A stretch of 64,000 nt of DNA from Palsa-461 sp963768185 (lineage in GTDB: Bacteria; Actinomycetota; Acidimicrobiia; Acidimicrobiales; RAAP-2). The first letter of the stretch is position 1, and each line of letters starts with the position of its first letter. Both the position numbers and the translations under genes were made by a program. The stretch covers positions 310,001-374,000 of the forward strand of contig CAVYGS010000005.1 in the NCBI GenBank assembly GCA_963768185.1, written 5' to 3'. Of the stretch, positions 31,019 through 40,387 are shown in pieces. Below the pieces are notes generated by a model. That model had not been told where the DNA came from and ran no database searches. It was given only the letters and a program-made list of their open reading frames with translations.

Positions 31019-31612
31019 TCAGCCACCGATCCAAGTGCGGAACGTGACGTTCACCCGCGGGCCGACCGGGCGCGCGGTCTTCGGGATCTGATGGACCCAG
31101 TGACGCTGCGTTTCGCCGGCCATCACGAGGAGCGAGCCTGAGGCAAGTGCGATCTCGCGCTTGGTGTCGTGATCCTGACGGCGCCTCAGCTGGAAGGCCC
31201 TCGTCGCCCCGAAGCTGACCGAGCCGATGACCGGCGTCGGTCCGAGTTCTGGCTCGTCGTCGGCGTGCCAGGAGACGCTGTCTTTGCCATCCCGGTAGAG
31301 GTTGGCCAGCGCGGCCGCGAAGCGGATCCCGGCTGCCGCCTCAACCGCCTCTCGGACCCGACGCAGGCACTGGGTCCAGGGCGTGGCCGCGAGGGTCAGC
31401 CCCGAGTAGGTGTAGCTGCCTCCGTCATCGGCGAACCACACGGTGAGGCGCGGCTGGGGCAGTCTCCGCCCGTAAACGACGACCGACTCCTGGCTCCAGG
31501 GCGTGGATTCCAGCAGCTCATCGAAAAGGCGTTCGGCCTCGTCGGGGGCAACGAGCCGAGGGAAGTAGCTGACCGACGCGCCGGGCAGGCCGAGGTCGAT
31601 CCGCTCGGGCAC
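31019..31612 (-). CDS. AlkB-like 2-oxoglutarate/Fe(II) dioxygenase
   Basis: 197 residues from GTG 31612. The domain begins DLGLPGASVSYFPRLV. Iron ligands: SWHADDE (HxD) and HWVHQIPK (second His). 2-oxoglutarate-binding Arg pair in PRVNVTFR. Also RLTVWFADDGGSYTYSG, the nucleotide-recognition lid of the AlkB type, and GATRAFQLRR. It reverses alkyl damage (1-methyladenine, 3-methylcytosine) in DNA by oxidative demethylation. The gene follows the amidohydrolase by 20 bases on the same strand. No ada or alkA is nearby. Confidence 0.88.
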   Translation of the reverse strand: MPERIDLGLPGASVSYFPRLVAPDEAERLFDELLESTPWSQESVVVYGRRLPQPRLTVWFADDGGSYTYSGLTLAATPWTQCLRRVREAVEAAAGIRFAAALANLYRDGKDSVSWHADDEPELGPTPVIGSVSFGATRAFQLRRRQDHDTKREIALASGSLLVMAGETQRHWVHQIPKTARPVGPRVNVTFRTWIGG

Positions 31613-31632
31613 CTCGCGCGAAAGGGCAGACG

Positions 31633-32790
31633 TCAGAGCTGGTAGAAGCGACGCGCCGAGGCTCCCATGACCTCTGCTTGAGCCTCCGGCGCAAGCGTCG
31701 CCACCGCCTCTTCGAGCTCCTTGACGACCCCGGAGATCTTCGCGTCGGGGTGCGGGTAGTCCGAGGCCCACAAGATCTTCTCGGCACCGAGGTGCTCGGC
31801 GGTGAAGGCCAGCGCGACCTCGTCGGGGTCGAAGCTGATCATGCACTGGCGCGCGAACAGCTCGCTCGGCAGGCCCTTCTGGTCCCCGCTGCCGAAGATC
31901 TTGATCTGGTGATCAAACCGTTCGAGCATGGGCACGATCCAACCGCCGGTCCCTTCCAGGAATGCAACCTTGAGGTCCGGGTGACGCTCGCAGATCCCGC
32001 CGAGCACGAAGTACCCCACCGCCATCTGGAGATCGACGGCGTTGGTGATGCCCTGCCGCAAGGCGAGCCCCGCCAGCGTGTCCGTGACCCCGTCGGCCAG
32101 GCCGAGCAGCCGGCAGGCGTTGGGCATGTCGCCGTGAGGAGAGGGGTGCACGCCGATCGGACAACCCATCGAGGCGGCGGCCGCCCAGAAGGGGTCGTAG
32201 TCGGGGTGGTTCAGCTTCTTCGTGTCCATGTACGACGCCGGACGGATCATGACCGCCTTGAACCCCAGCTGGTCGATACCGCGGCGCATCTCGGCGATGG
32301 CGGCGTCGGGGTCCTGGAGCGGGACGACCGCGACGCCGTAGAGACGCTCCGGTGCCGCTGCGCAATAGTCGCGGAGCCAGGTGTTGTATGCCCGGCACGC
32401 CGCGCCGAAGAGGTCGGCCTCCTCCACCCAGGTCAGCATCGAGGTCGGGTAGAGCACGGCGCGGTCGATTCCCTCGGCGTCCATGTCGATCAGGCGCGCA
32501 TCCGGGTCGTATCCCCCGGGCCGCGCCATCTTCGAACGCGACTCCTCTTCCCAGAGATCGTTGTCCTTGAGTGCGGCGGCCCAGCTCTCGCCATCACCCC
32601 GGGAGGCCCTGCGGACGACCGGCGCCGCATCCGGATAGGCCCGGGACATTCCGATCCTCTGGACACCTCCACCCGGGTAATCCAGTTGCTCGCGGAAGGC
32701 AGGCTCGGCGTAGTCCTTCCACACGGTGTCCGGTTCGACGACGTGCCCGTCGGAGTCGATCACCTCGGGCCGTTCCTGGTGGTTGACCAT
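31633..32790 (-). CDS. Amidohydrolase family 2 protein (decarboxylase/hydrolase-like)
   Basis: 385 residues from ATG 32790, preceded by a strong GGGGAGGGGA leader 3-5 bases away. Amidohydro_2 barrel: VIDSDGHVVEP (first metal region), PTSMLTWVEEADLF, IGVHPSPHGD, FLEGTGGWIVPMLERFD and the terminal ASDYPHPDAK with the metal-linked Asp. Relatives cleave C-C or C-N bonds in aromatic or cyclic acids (for example ACMSD, gamma-resorcylate decarboxylase). A broader clue is that two more distant relatives sit in tandem at 55.8-58.4 kb. Probably catabolic; substrate unknown. Confidence 0.87.
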   Translation of the reverse strand: MVNHQERPEVIDSDGHVVEPDTVWKDYAEPAFREQLDYPGGGVQRIGMSRAYPDAAPVVRRASRGDGESWAAALKDNDLWEEESRSKMARPGGYDPDARLIDMDAEGIDRAVLYPTSMLTWVEEADLFGAACRAYNTWLRDYCAAAPERLYGVAVVPLQDPDAAIAEMRRGIDQLGFKAVMIRPASYMDTKKLNHPDYDPFWAAAASMGCPIGVHPSPHGDMPNACRLLGLADGVTDTLAGLALRQGITNAVDLQMAVGYFVLGGICERHPDLKVAFLEGTGGWIVPMLERFDHQIKIFGSGDQKGLPSELFARQCMISFDPDEVALAFTAEHLGAEKILWASDYPHPDAKISGVVKELEEAVATLAPEAQAEVMGASARRFYQL

Positions 32791-33079
32791 GTCCCCTCCC
32801 CGCTTCAGGCCCGCCCACACTAACGCTCGGCTTCCGCCAGGGAGCCAGGAGCCCGACGTCCCATGGGGTCGTTGGCAGACCCTCGGTTGGATGACACCGT
32901 CGGAGAAAATGAGGGGTCGTTGTGATCATCCCCTGACGCCGCAGCCCGTCGGGCACACATTCCCTCAGGCGGGCGCGGACTTAAGATCGGTGCCGTGGAA
33001 GTGGAGTTCGTCAAGGTCAACGAGCGGGCATGTCTTGCTCGCGCACGCCCAGCCGTGACCCAATGGCCCGTGAGGTGCC

Positions 33080-33922
33080 ATGCCAGTTAAGTTCGACATC
33101 CCTCGAGCCGGAGATCCCAGCCAGCGGCTGGCTGGCCGAGTGGCCATCATCACGGGCGCGGGCAGCAGCGGCCCGCTGCCTGGCACGGGAGTGGCGACCG
33201 CGGCGCTGTTCGCGAACCAAGGCGCGGCGGTCGGGGTGGTTGACATCTCGGCGGAGCGGGCGGCCAACACGGTCGAGTTCATCGAAGGGAACGGCGGTAC
33301 AAGCACGGCTGTCGTTGCGGACATCACCCAGGAGACAGAGTGCGAACGGGCCGTTCGCGAGGTCGTCCAAAAATTCGGCCGGCTCGACATCTTGGTGAAC
33401 AACGCGGCCATCACCGGCGCCGGAGGAGATCAAACATCCCACGAGGAGGTGTGGAACAGGGTCATCGCGCTCAACCTCACGGCCGCCATGCTGATGAGCA
33501 GGACCGTTGTGCCGCACCTGCGGGCCGTCGGCGGTGGGGCGATCATCAACCTGTCATCGATCGCCGGCATGCGCGGTATGGGCGGCGGCGCCTACGCCTC
33601 GGCCAAGGCGGGCGTGATCGGCTTGACCCGTGAGCTCGCCTACTCCCACGGGCGAAGCAACATCCGCGTGAATTGCATCGCACCCGGCCACCTCTACACC
33701 CCCATGGGGGATCAAGGCGGCCCCGAGCGACGCGAGCAACGACGTCGGGCCGGACTCCTCGGCACCGAAGGGAACGCGTGGGACGTGGCCTGGGCCGCCC
33801 TGTTCCTGGCCTCCGACGAATCCCGCTGGATCACCGGAGTCGTGCTGCCGGTCGACGCGGGTACGACCGCAACCACCGCCCTGGCCATTCAGACCCTGGA
33901 GCAACGTCCGTCCGAGTCCTGA
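33080..33922 (+). CDS. Short-chain dehydrogenase/reductase
   Basis: 280 residues, classical SDR. Cofactor loop VAIITGAGSSGPLPGTGVAT is longer than the usual TGxxxGxG by an inserted Pro-rich turn. Then VVDIS (Asp, so NAD preference), LVNNAAITG, catalytic Ser in INLSSIAGM, and YASAKAG with Tyr and Lys. The C-terminal GVVLPVDAGTTAT is typical. No neighbouring pathway gene fixes the substrate. Divergent from the amidohydrolase across 289 bases, in which I see no further gene. Confidence 0.9.
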   Translation: MPVKFDIPRAGDPSQRLAGRVAIITGAGSSGPLPGTGVATAALFANQGAAVGVVDISAERAANTVEFIEGNGGTSTAVVADITQETECERAVREVVQKFGRLDILVNNAAITGAGGDQTSHEEVWNRVIALNLTAAMLMSRTVVPHLRAVGGGAIINLSSIAGMRGMGGGAYASAKAGVIGLTRELAYSHGRSNIRVNCIAPGHLYTPMGDQGGPERREQRRRAGLLGTEGNAWDVAWAALFLASDESRWITGVVLPVDAGTTATTALAIQTLEQRPSES

Positions 33923-34012
33923 TCCTCGGCTTCATTCGCGCTCGCGAGGCCCGTCTGGCCTCGGTCGTGCATGAGGGCCCGAGGCGGGACCAGCGGCGCT
34001 CGCAGGATCCGG

Positions 34013-34408
34013 TCAGGTGTCGGGTCGGTCGGTGTAGATGCCTCCCAGGCCCGAATGGATCTCGAGCCACTCGGCTCCGTCGTCTCCGGCCGTCCAGGAG
34101 TACAGGGCGTCCGGGGAGAAGTAGCCCATCCCGGCGGTGACCCGCTGGCTGCCGAAGCGCAACTCGCCGCTTAGGACGTAGTTGACCTGGTAGGTACCAT
34201 GCCGGTGCGGCTTCACCTGCTCACCCGGTTTGGCCGTCTCGTGGTACACGCAGAGCCGGTCCGTCTGGACCAGCGTGCGGGTGACGAGATCCCGGCCCAA
34301 CAGCTCGAACAGCTCTTCGGCGCCGGAGGCACCGGCCAGCATCTCCTCGTTGGTCACGCCGGGGACGGCGGCGACTTCGAAGACGAACGGACGCAGGGTG
34401 TCGGCCAC
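34013..34408 (-). CDS. Cupin-domain protein
   Basis: 131 residues from GTG 34408 (an earlier start is possible because the frame is open upstream). The single cupin barrel has motif 1 PGEQVKPHRHGTYQVNYVLSG with His ligands (HRH) and Glu/Asn replaced by VNYVL, and motif 2 VTAGMGYFSPDALYSW. Motif 2 lacks the usual second His, so metal binding may be partial. Such proteins are oxygenases, isomerases or sensors. It is convergent with the SDR gene and divergent from the next one (222 bases). Confidence 0.75.
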   Translation of the reverse strand: MADTLRPFVFEVAAVPGVTNEEMLAGASGAEELFELLGRDLVTRTLVQTDRLCVYHETAKPGEQVKPHRHGTYQVNYVLSGELRFGSQRVTAGMGYFSPDALYSWTAGDDGAEWLEIHSGLGGIYTDRPDT

Positions 34409-34630
34409 CCGCTCAGTGTTCCACAGCGTGCGAACAGGCGAATGGGGCACCCCGATTGCGTCAGCCACCGCTCGTGCTCTTCGTCGCCTGGGCGAAACCT
34501 GCCGAGCCTCCTGTCCTCGATGCGCGAGAAGGAGATTGCCCACTACGGTCGAAAAGGTGACGGACGCCAGCCTGGTTGCCACCCGTCGAAGCCGCGGCCG
34601 GGCAGCCCGGCCGAACGGGGGTGACGGAAG

Positions 34631-35374
34631 ATGAAGAGGTTCGAAGGCAGAGTGGCCCTGATTACGGGCGCCGGCTCGGGCATGGGGCGCGCCATCACCC
34701 GCCGGTTGTGCGACGAGGGGGCCAGCGTTCTCGCCGTCGAGATCGACGAAGCCCGGCTCAACGAGACCCTGGGCCTGGTCGAGGGAACCATCGCCGGCCA
34801 TGTCGCCGATGTTGGCGACCCCGACGCCTGCTCGGCAGCGGTGGACGCGTGCGGGGAGCGATTCGGCCGGCTGGACGTCCTCGGCAACGTGGCGGGCATC
34901 TACCGGGCGGCCCACACGACCGCCATGCCACGAGACGAGTATCGCCGGGTGATGAGCGTCAACCTCGACGGGCCGTTCTTCCTCTCACAGGCCGCCATCC
35001 CGCACCTATTGGAGTCAGGAGGCAACATCGTCAACATCGCCTCAAACTCGGGGATCCAAGGGGTTCCGTACTCGGCCGCCTATTCGGCCAGCAAGGGCGG
35101 CATCGTCCAGCTCACTCGGTCCCTCGCCGTCGAGTACTTGAAGACGCGGTTGCGGGTCAATGCGATCGCCCCTGCCGGGACCAACACCAACATCGCCGCC
35201 AACGTTTCCTTCCCCGACGGCATGGACCCCGACCTGGCGAGCCGGATGGCCGGGCTCCGGGGCATGACCGAACCCGAGGAGGTGGCGGCCCTCTTCGCCT
35301 TCCTCGCATCCGACGAGGCGCGGTCGGTGACTGGGGCGCTCTACACCATCGACAACGGCATCACCGTCAGCTAA
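34631..35374 (+). CDS. Short-chain dehydrogenase/reductase
   Basis: 247 residues. VALITGAGSGMGRAIT cofactor loop, AVEID at the end of strand 2 (NAD-type), LGNVAGIYRA in place of NNAG, NIASNSGIQG with catalytic Ser, YSASKGG with Tyr and Lys. Ending GALYTIDNGITVS. It differs from the other two SDRs in the window by more than half of its residues, so they are not recent copies. Its TAA interlocks with the TAG of the convergent NTF2-like gene in CTAA (35371-35374). Confidence 0.9.
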   Translation: MKRFEGRVALITGAGSGMGRAITRRLCDEGASVLAVEIDEARLNETLGLVEGTIAGHVADVGDPDACSAAVDACGERFGRLDVLGNVAGIYRAAHTTAMPRDEYRRVMSVNLDGPFFLSQAAIPHLLESGGNIVNIASNSGIQGVPYSAAYSASKGGIVQLTRSLAVEYLKTRLRVNAIAPAGTNTNIAANVSFPDGMDPDLASRMAGLRGMTEPEEVAALFAFLASDEARSVTGALYTIDNGITVS

Positions 35375-35784
35375 CCGCCGGTCGGTGGCGCGGGGTGCAT
35401 CCACCGGTTGTCCTCGCACAACCGGTGGACCTTCCACTGGCCGTCCACGCGGACGAAGCCGAGGTCGTAGTAGCCCCCCGTCGTGAGTGGCTGACCCAGA
35501 CCCTCCAGGTGCACGGTCGTGAGGAACATCGCCTTCCCGGCGGCCGAGTCGCCCGTGACGTCGATCCGGAAGTTGGACACGACGTGCTGGATCCGGATTC
35601 CGGACAGGGACGACTCGAGCCAGGCCACCACCTCGTCCCGTCCACCGTTAGGGCCGCCGGTGGACGAGTAGTCGAGCTCGGCGTCGTCACTGAACACCGA
35701 CCGCAGCAGCGCCCAGTCGCCCTCGTCGCATCCCCAGGCGTAGTCGTACAAGAGGCGCTGGATGTCGAGCAGTTCGATGGACAT
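35371..35784 (-). CDS. SnoaL/NTF2-like protein
   Basis: 137 residues. LLDIQRLLYDYAWGCDEGDWALLRSVFSDDAELDYS is the first helix pair and strand of the SnoaL_4 family, and GGYYDLGFVRVDGQWKVHRL the last strands. The cone-shaped pocket is used by isomerases, dehydratases and ring-hydroxylating dioxygenase small subunits. Asp at YAWGCD could be the catalytic acid. No larger oxygenase subunit is adjacent. Confidence 0.83.
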   Translation of the reverse strand: MSIELLDIQRLLYDYAWGCDEGDWALLRSVFSDDAELDYSSTGGPNGGRDEVVAWLESSLSGIRIQHVVSNFRIDVTGDSAAGKAMFLTTVHLEGLGQPLTTGGYYDLGFVRVDGQWKVHRLCEDNRWMHPAPPTGG

Positions 35785-36018
35785 GCGAGCGATTGTCGCA
35801 CCCTTCCCGCCATGCGACTGGCTCGCCCGATCCCGCCCTGGACAGATGGGCGATGTCATGGTCTTCTTGCACAGTGATGCCGCCAGCGGGATCAGTGGCG
35901 TCGACTTGCCGGTGGTGCCGGCCACGTGATCTTCTCCTCACGGGGTCGTGGGCGGGGACGGTCAAGAGATGATTTCGTTCATCATCGGTCGGAGATAGGA
36001 CGGAGAGAAAGGCAAGCA

Positions 36019-37548
36019 ATGGTTGCTCGTTGGAAGTTCGACCTGTACATCGACGGGAAGTGGGAAAAGGGTGAAGCGGGCGGCAAGCCGATCGAGGTGA
36101 TCAACCCGGCCACCGAAGAGGTCATCGGGGTGGTCCCCGAGGCCTCTCCCAAGGACGCCGCTCACGCCATTCAGAGCGCGCGTCACGCCTTCGACGAAGG
36201 TCCGTGGCCCTGGATGAAGCCGGCCGAGCGTGCCGGCTATCTCCGGCGGATGGCCGAGGTCCTGAAAGGCCGCTCCCAGGAGCTTCACGACATGATGGTC
36301 GCCGAGGTCGGCTCAGTCGGGTTCATCACCGATTTCATCCAAGGATCTGGATCGATCGGCATGTTTGAATCCAACGCCGCACTTGCCGAGCACGGGATCA
36401 CCTGGGTGGAGTCCGACCCGCCAACGGCTGGCCCGAGAGGCATGGCCGGCACCGCGATCGTGCGGGAGCCGGTCGGCGTGGTCGGCGCCATTACGCCCTT
36501 CAACTTTCCTTTCATGTTGAACTGTGTGAAGTCGGCGCCAGCCCTGGCCGCGGGCTGCACCGTCGTACTGAAGCCGCACCCCTGGACTCCTCTCAGCGCG
36601 TTCTTGATCGCGCAGGCTGCCGAGGAGGTGGGACTTCCGCCTGGTGTCTTCAACGTGGTCACCGGACACGTCGAAGTGGGCGAAGAGCTGACGACGAGCC
36701 CACTGGTCGACATGATCACCATGACCGGCTCCTCGGCCACCGGCCAGCGGATCATGGCCGCAGGCGCCTCCACGATGAAGCGCCTCCACCTCGAGCTCGG
36801 CGGCAAGTCGGCCCACGTGGTGCTCGATGATGTGGGCGAGGACTACGCGCGCTCGTTCGGTTTCGGGGCCGTCCTGACGCATTGCGGCCAGGGATGCGTG
36901 ATTCAGACCCGACTCCTCTTACCGGAGCACTTGCTCGATGCCTACAAGGAGGGCGTGAAAACGGCGCTGTCCTCGGTCAAGATCGGCGATCCCGCCGACC
37001 CCAGCACGACCCTCGGACCGCTCATCAGCGAGCAGCAGCGTCAGCGGGTCGAGGCGCTCGTGCAGTCGGGTATCGAAGAGGGAGCCGAGGTTGTCTGCGG
37101 TGCCAAGCGTCCTGACGGCTTCGACAAGGGGTTCTTTTACGAGCCCACGGTGCTGATCGGTACCAACAACATGCGCATCGCCCAAGAGGAGATCTTCGGC
37201 CCCGTCCTCACCGTGATCCCCTACTCAGGAAGCGATAAGGACGCCATCAGGCTCGCCAACGATTCGGTCTACGGACTCGGCGGTGGCGTCGCCGCGGCGA
37301 ACACCGCGCGCGCCTTCAACGTCGCGCGGCAGATCCGTGCAGGAGCCATGTCCGCCCAGGGTGTTGGCAATGCGCCGTTGACGGACCTCGGACCTGGAGG
37401 CGGCCAAGGTCCTGGATGGGGCCTTGGCATGGCCGGAATCGGACAACGGGGCGCGTTCGGTGGCTACAAGCTGAGCGGTGTCGGGCGTGAGTGGGGCCAC
37501 CAGGGCCTCGAGGCATTCACCGAGATCAAACAAATCAGCTGGAGCTGA
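36019..37548 (+). CDS. NAD(P)-dependent aldehyde dehydrogenase
   Basis: 509 residues, family-typical length. ATG 36019 chosen from GGAGAGAAAGG leader and the normal N-terminus (LYIDGKWEKGEAGGKPIEVINPATEE). VGAITPFNFPFMLNCVKSAPALAAG, LELGGKSAH with catalytic Glu, and GQGCVIQTRLL with the nucleophilic Cys. AQEEIFGPVLTVIPY near the end. Residues 455-475 (LGPGGGQGPGWGLGMAGIG) form a Gly-rich insert not usual in this family. It oxidises an aldehyde to the acid. Single gene. Confidence 0.92.
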   Translation: MVARWKFDLYIDGKWEKGEAGGKPIEVINPATEEVIGVVPEASPKDAAHAIQSARHAFDEGPWPWMKPAERAGYLRRMAEVLKGRSQELHDMMVAEVGSVGFITDFIQGSGSIGMFESNAALAEHGITWVESDPPTAGPRGMAGTAIVREPVGVVGAITPFNFPFMLNCVKSAPALAAGCTVVLKPHPWTPLSAFLIAQAAEEVGLPPGVFNVVTGHVEVGEELTTSPLVDMITMTGSSATGQRIMAAGASTMKRLHLELGGKSAHVVLDDVGEDYARSFGFGAVLTHCGQGCVIQTRLLLPEHLLDAYKEGVKTALSSVKIGDPADPSTTLGPLISEQQRQRVEALVQSGIEEGAEVVCGAKRPDGFDKGFFYEPTVLIGTNNMRIAQEEIFGPVLTVIPYSGSDKDAIRLANDSVYGLGGGVAAANTARAFNVARQIRAGAMSAQGVGNAPLTDLGPGGGQGPGWGLGMAGIGQRGAFGGYKLSGVGREWGHQGLEAFTEIKQISWS

Positions 37549-37691
37549 ACCCCGGGCTCGAGGGCACTTCGGAGGGGACGGGAGGAGCGGCATGATCCCC
37601 GGCGACGTGTCGCGCCTCGACGCGCCACCGCGCCGGTCGTCTTCGTCGCCTTTCGGAGCCTCCCGGTGCCCGTCCAGCCTCCGACGGGGCT

Positions 37692-38456
37692 CTAGAAGCT
37701 CCGGACATGGACGACGTCGAGCCGCTGGGACCGGGGTCGGGTGACGATGAAGACGTGGACGTCGCCGATTGCCTCGACGTGCTGGCCGCCGTGACGACCC
37801 CCCACCTCTGCCAAGAGGCCTCGCTCGGTCCACATGGTGTGGGCGGCCGCGGCGTGGTCAGGATCCCATGCCCAGTCGGCCGACCCGCCACCGGCGCCCG
37901 CCGCAGTGCCCTGCACCACCGTGGTCACCCGGATGTCGTCGTTCTGGAGCTCCTGGGCCAACACCCGGCCGAACATCTCGAGGGCCGCCTTGGTGGAGGT
38001 GTACATCGAGAGCATCGGGAACGGGTGCAGGGTGGACTCGCTGGAGGTGTTCACGATGTCCCCGCCGCCGGCCTCCCGCAGCAGGGGGATGGCGGCCCGT
38101 GACGTATAGACCGGACCCAGGAAGTTGGTCGCCACCTGGCCGCTGATGTCACCGTCGCTCAGCTTCTCCACGGCACAGGGGCGGTAGACGGCCGCGTTGT
38201 TGACCAGGATGTCGAGCTTGCCGAAGCGCCGCTCGACCTCGGTGAAGGCGGCGCGCACGCTGTCGGCGTCGCCGAGATCGGTCGCCAGGGGGACGGCTCC
38301 GGCGCCCAGCTGCGCGGCGGTCGACTCAAGCCGTTCCTTCCCCCGGGCCAGCATGACCACCGAGGCCCCTTCCTCGACGAATCGCTTGGCGATGCCGAGC
38401 CCCGAGCCGCTGGACGCGCCCGTCACGACCGCAACCCTGCCGTCCAGTAGTCCCAC
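37692..38456 (-). CDS. Short-chain dehydrogenase/reductase
   Basis: 254 residues from GTG 38456 (an ATG at 38486 is in frame and less likely). VAVVTGASSGSGLGIAKR, VVMLARGKERL (Arg suggests NADP), LVNNAAVYRP, NTSSESTLHPF with catalytic Ser, MYTSTKAALEMFGR with Tyr and Lys. The C-terminal 60 residues have an unusual Ala/Gly-rich piece (GTAAGAGGGSADWAW) and no normal cofactor-proximal tail. Convergent with ALDH. Substrate unknown. Confidence 0.85.
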   Translation of the reverse strand: MGLLDGRVAVVTGASSGSGLGIAKRFVEEGASVVMLARGKERLESTAAQLGAGAVPLATDLGDADSVRAAFTEVERRFGKLDILVNNAAVYRPCAVEKLSDGDISGQVATNFLGPVYTSRAAIPLLREAGGGDIVNTSSESTLHPFPMLSMYTSTKAALEMFGRVLAQELQNDDIRVTTVVQGTAAGAGGGSADWAWDPDHAAAAHTMWTERGLLAEVGGRHGGQHVEAIGDVHVFIVTRPRSQRLDVVHVRSF

Positions 38457-38597
38457 GTTCCCGCCACCTTTGTATGTCCGAAGGCTCATCTTGCCCACCA
38501 CCGGCGATTGCGGCCACCCCGGCTGCCACCATCAGACGCAACACCCGACTTCGCACGAAGGCGGCGCAGCCCGGACGCGTCGCGTCATGCTGGGGTC

Positions 38598-39524
38598 GTG
38601 CGCGCTGCGGTGGTTCCCCGACACGGCCCGGCCGAGGTCATCGACGTTCGCGACGACTGGCCCGAGCCGGATCCGCCGGGTCCCGGTGAGGTGCTGGTGG
38701 GAGTCCAGGCTGCGGGTCTCAATCCGAGCGACGCCAAGATCCGGGCCGGGAGCGGACGCCTGGACGGGGTCGAACTCCCCTACGTCAGTGGCCGGGAGGC
38801 CGCCGGACGGGTGGTGGAGGTCGGTCCCGGCGTCGACTCGCTGGAGCCGGGCCAGGAGGTCTTCGCCTTCTTCGGTTGGGGTGCCCGTCCCGGTGGCCAC
38901 ACCGAACGCCTGGTGGTGGCCGCCTCGGCCCTGGCCCGCACGCCGCTCGGGGTGCCGATGCACGAAGCGGCCGGCCTGCCGTTGGCCGGCCTCACCGCCT
39001 TACAGGGTCTGGAGGCTCTGGGGGCCGCTGCGGGCGAACGCGTGTTGGTGACCTCCGGCTCGGGTGGAGTCGGGCATCTGGGCGTGCAGATTGCGGTCGC
39101 CCTGGGCCTGGAGGTGATCGCGACCAGTGGGCCTGCCAACCTGGCGTTCGTCAGGGGCCTCGGCGCCGCCGAGGTGCTGGACTACCGCGACGACGACCAC
39201 CGCCGGCGGCTCCGGGGGATCCCGTACTTGCTGGATAGCGTCGGGGCCGGAAACATCGGGTCGTACCTCAGCTGCCTGTCCCCGGGGGCGAAGGTGGCGG
39301 CGGTGGCTGGTGTGCCGAGCGAGGTGCCCGATGGAATCACCGCCACGCCGATCCGCTGCGAAGCCAGCGCCACGCGCCTGACCCGGCTCTCCCAACTCAT
39401 GACACAGCGACGGTTGTCGGTGACCGTGCAGCAGGTGTTCCCGTTGGAGCAGGCGGCCGAGGCCCATCGCCTGCTGGAGGGCGGCCACGTCCGAGGAAAG
39501 CTCGTCATAGCCATAGGGGCGTAA
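38598..39524 (+). CDS. Zinc-independent medium-chain dehydrogenase/reductase (quinone oxidoreductase-like)
   Basis: 308 residues from GTG 38598. N-terminal GroES-like part (VLVGVQAAGLNPSDAKIRAG, YVSGREAAGRVVEVG), Rossmann part with TSGSGGVGHLGVQIA (residues 151-165), and C-terminal LLEGGHVRGKLVIAIG. No catalytic zinc ligands (no Cys-x-H pair in GLNPSDAK), so it belongs with quinone or enone reductases using NADPH. Faces the SDR gene; their starts are 141 bases apart. Confidence 0.88.
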   Translation: MRAAVVPRHGPAEVIDVRDDWPEPDPPGPGEVLVGVQAAGLNPSDAKIRAGSGRLDGVELPYVSGREAAGRVVEVGPGVDSLEPGQEVFAFFGWGARPGGHTERLVVAASALARTPLGVPMHEAAGLPLAGLTALQGLEALGAAAGERVLVTSGSGGVGHLGVQIAVALGLEVIATSGPANLAFVRGLGAAEVLDYRDDDHRRRLRGIPYLLDSVGAGNIGSYLSCLSPGAKVAAVAGVPSEVPDGITATPIRCEASATRLTRLSQLMTQRRLSVTVQQVFPLEQAAEAHRLLEGGHVRGKLVIAIGA

Positions 39525-39801
39525 GGGAAGATCCCCAGGCGAGGAAGACGCGGTCCCGGCCGGAGGAGCGAACCGCACCGCGTCCGATTGCAACAAGCTG
39601 CCAGGTGGGGAGCCAGTCGAACCCGGCAATCAGAGACTCGCGCGTCCACCGAACGGCGATCGAGCTCCCGTCTCGATCTGGAGAAACGAGACCAGGGTCC
39701 CTTTGCGAGAGCACGATGCCTGACAGCCGCACCGAACGGTACCGCCAATCAGCGATTCGATGGACGGGGCGCTCGACGGTTCAAACCGAGCGATGCCGCC
39801 C

Positions 39802-40005
39802 CTAGAGCGATCGGACGCGCTTGGCCTGGAGACCCTTGGGTCCTTGCTCGGATTCGAAGTCGACCTTTTGCCCCTCGGTCAGCTCTCGGTAGCCCGAGCC
39901 CTCGAGGGACGAGAAGTGGACAAAGACGTCGGCGGTGCCGTCGTCAGGGGTGATGAACCCGTATCCCTTGCTTGCGTTGAACCACTTGACGGTACCCACG
40001 GCCAT
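39802..40005 (-). CDS. Cold-shock protein, CspA family
   Basis: 67 residues: MAVGTVKWFNASKGYGFIT then VFVHFSSLEG, the RNP1 (KGYGFI) and RNP2 (VFVHF) RNA-binding motifs, and a basic end (LQAKRVRSL). Binds single-stranded RNA/DNA and melts structure. GAGGCAGC leader before ATG 40005. An alternative longer start at 40056 has no family similarity. The long non-coding stretch upstream suits the structured 5' leaders of cold-shock genes. Confidence 0.95.
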   Translation of the reverse strand: MAVGTVKWFNASKGYGFITPDDGTADVFVHFSSLEGSGYRELTEGQKVDFESEQGPKGLQAKRVRSL

Positions 40006-40387
40006 GATGCTGCCTCGTTTCTCCACGCTCGGAACACATGCGAGACCAACTGGCAACCGGCAAAGACACGCAACTCAGCGTGAAATCCGGCTACTCGCGC
40101 CCTCTGTTTTACCCGATTTCGTTGCTCAGCGCGTTCGGATTGCTCGGGAACATCAGACTTCCCATCCGGTCACCGCCCGCGCTCCTCGACGTGAAGCCCG
40201 CAGACCTTCTAGAGGGTGTCGGCGAGCACCGACGCCAGCTCGCAGGAAGGGTGGCAGGGCGAAGCACTGGCGAGACCGCGCACTCGTTCGCGACGGGGGC
40301 CCTGTCGGGACGGTTACCTTGCCGGTCAGGTTATGGAGCTCAGTGGCGTGTCCACAGGAGCTTGCCCCCGTCGTGCTCGCCGGCCGA
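40006..40387. other. Gene-free interval between the cold-shock protein and an alpha/beta-hydrolase
   Basis: Both flanking genes are on the minus strand. ORFs here look like shadows. The part nearest the cold-shock gene would be its leader and promoter. I see no good hexamers or conserved cold-box. Confidence 0.5.
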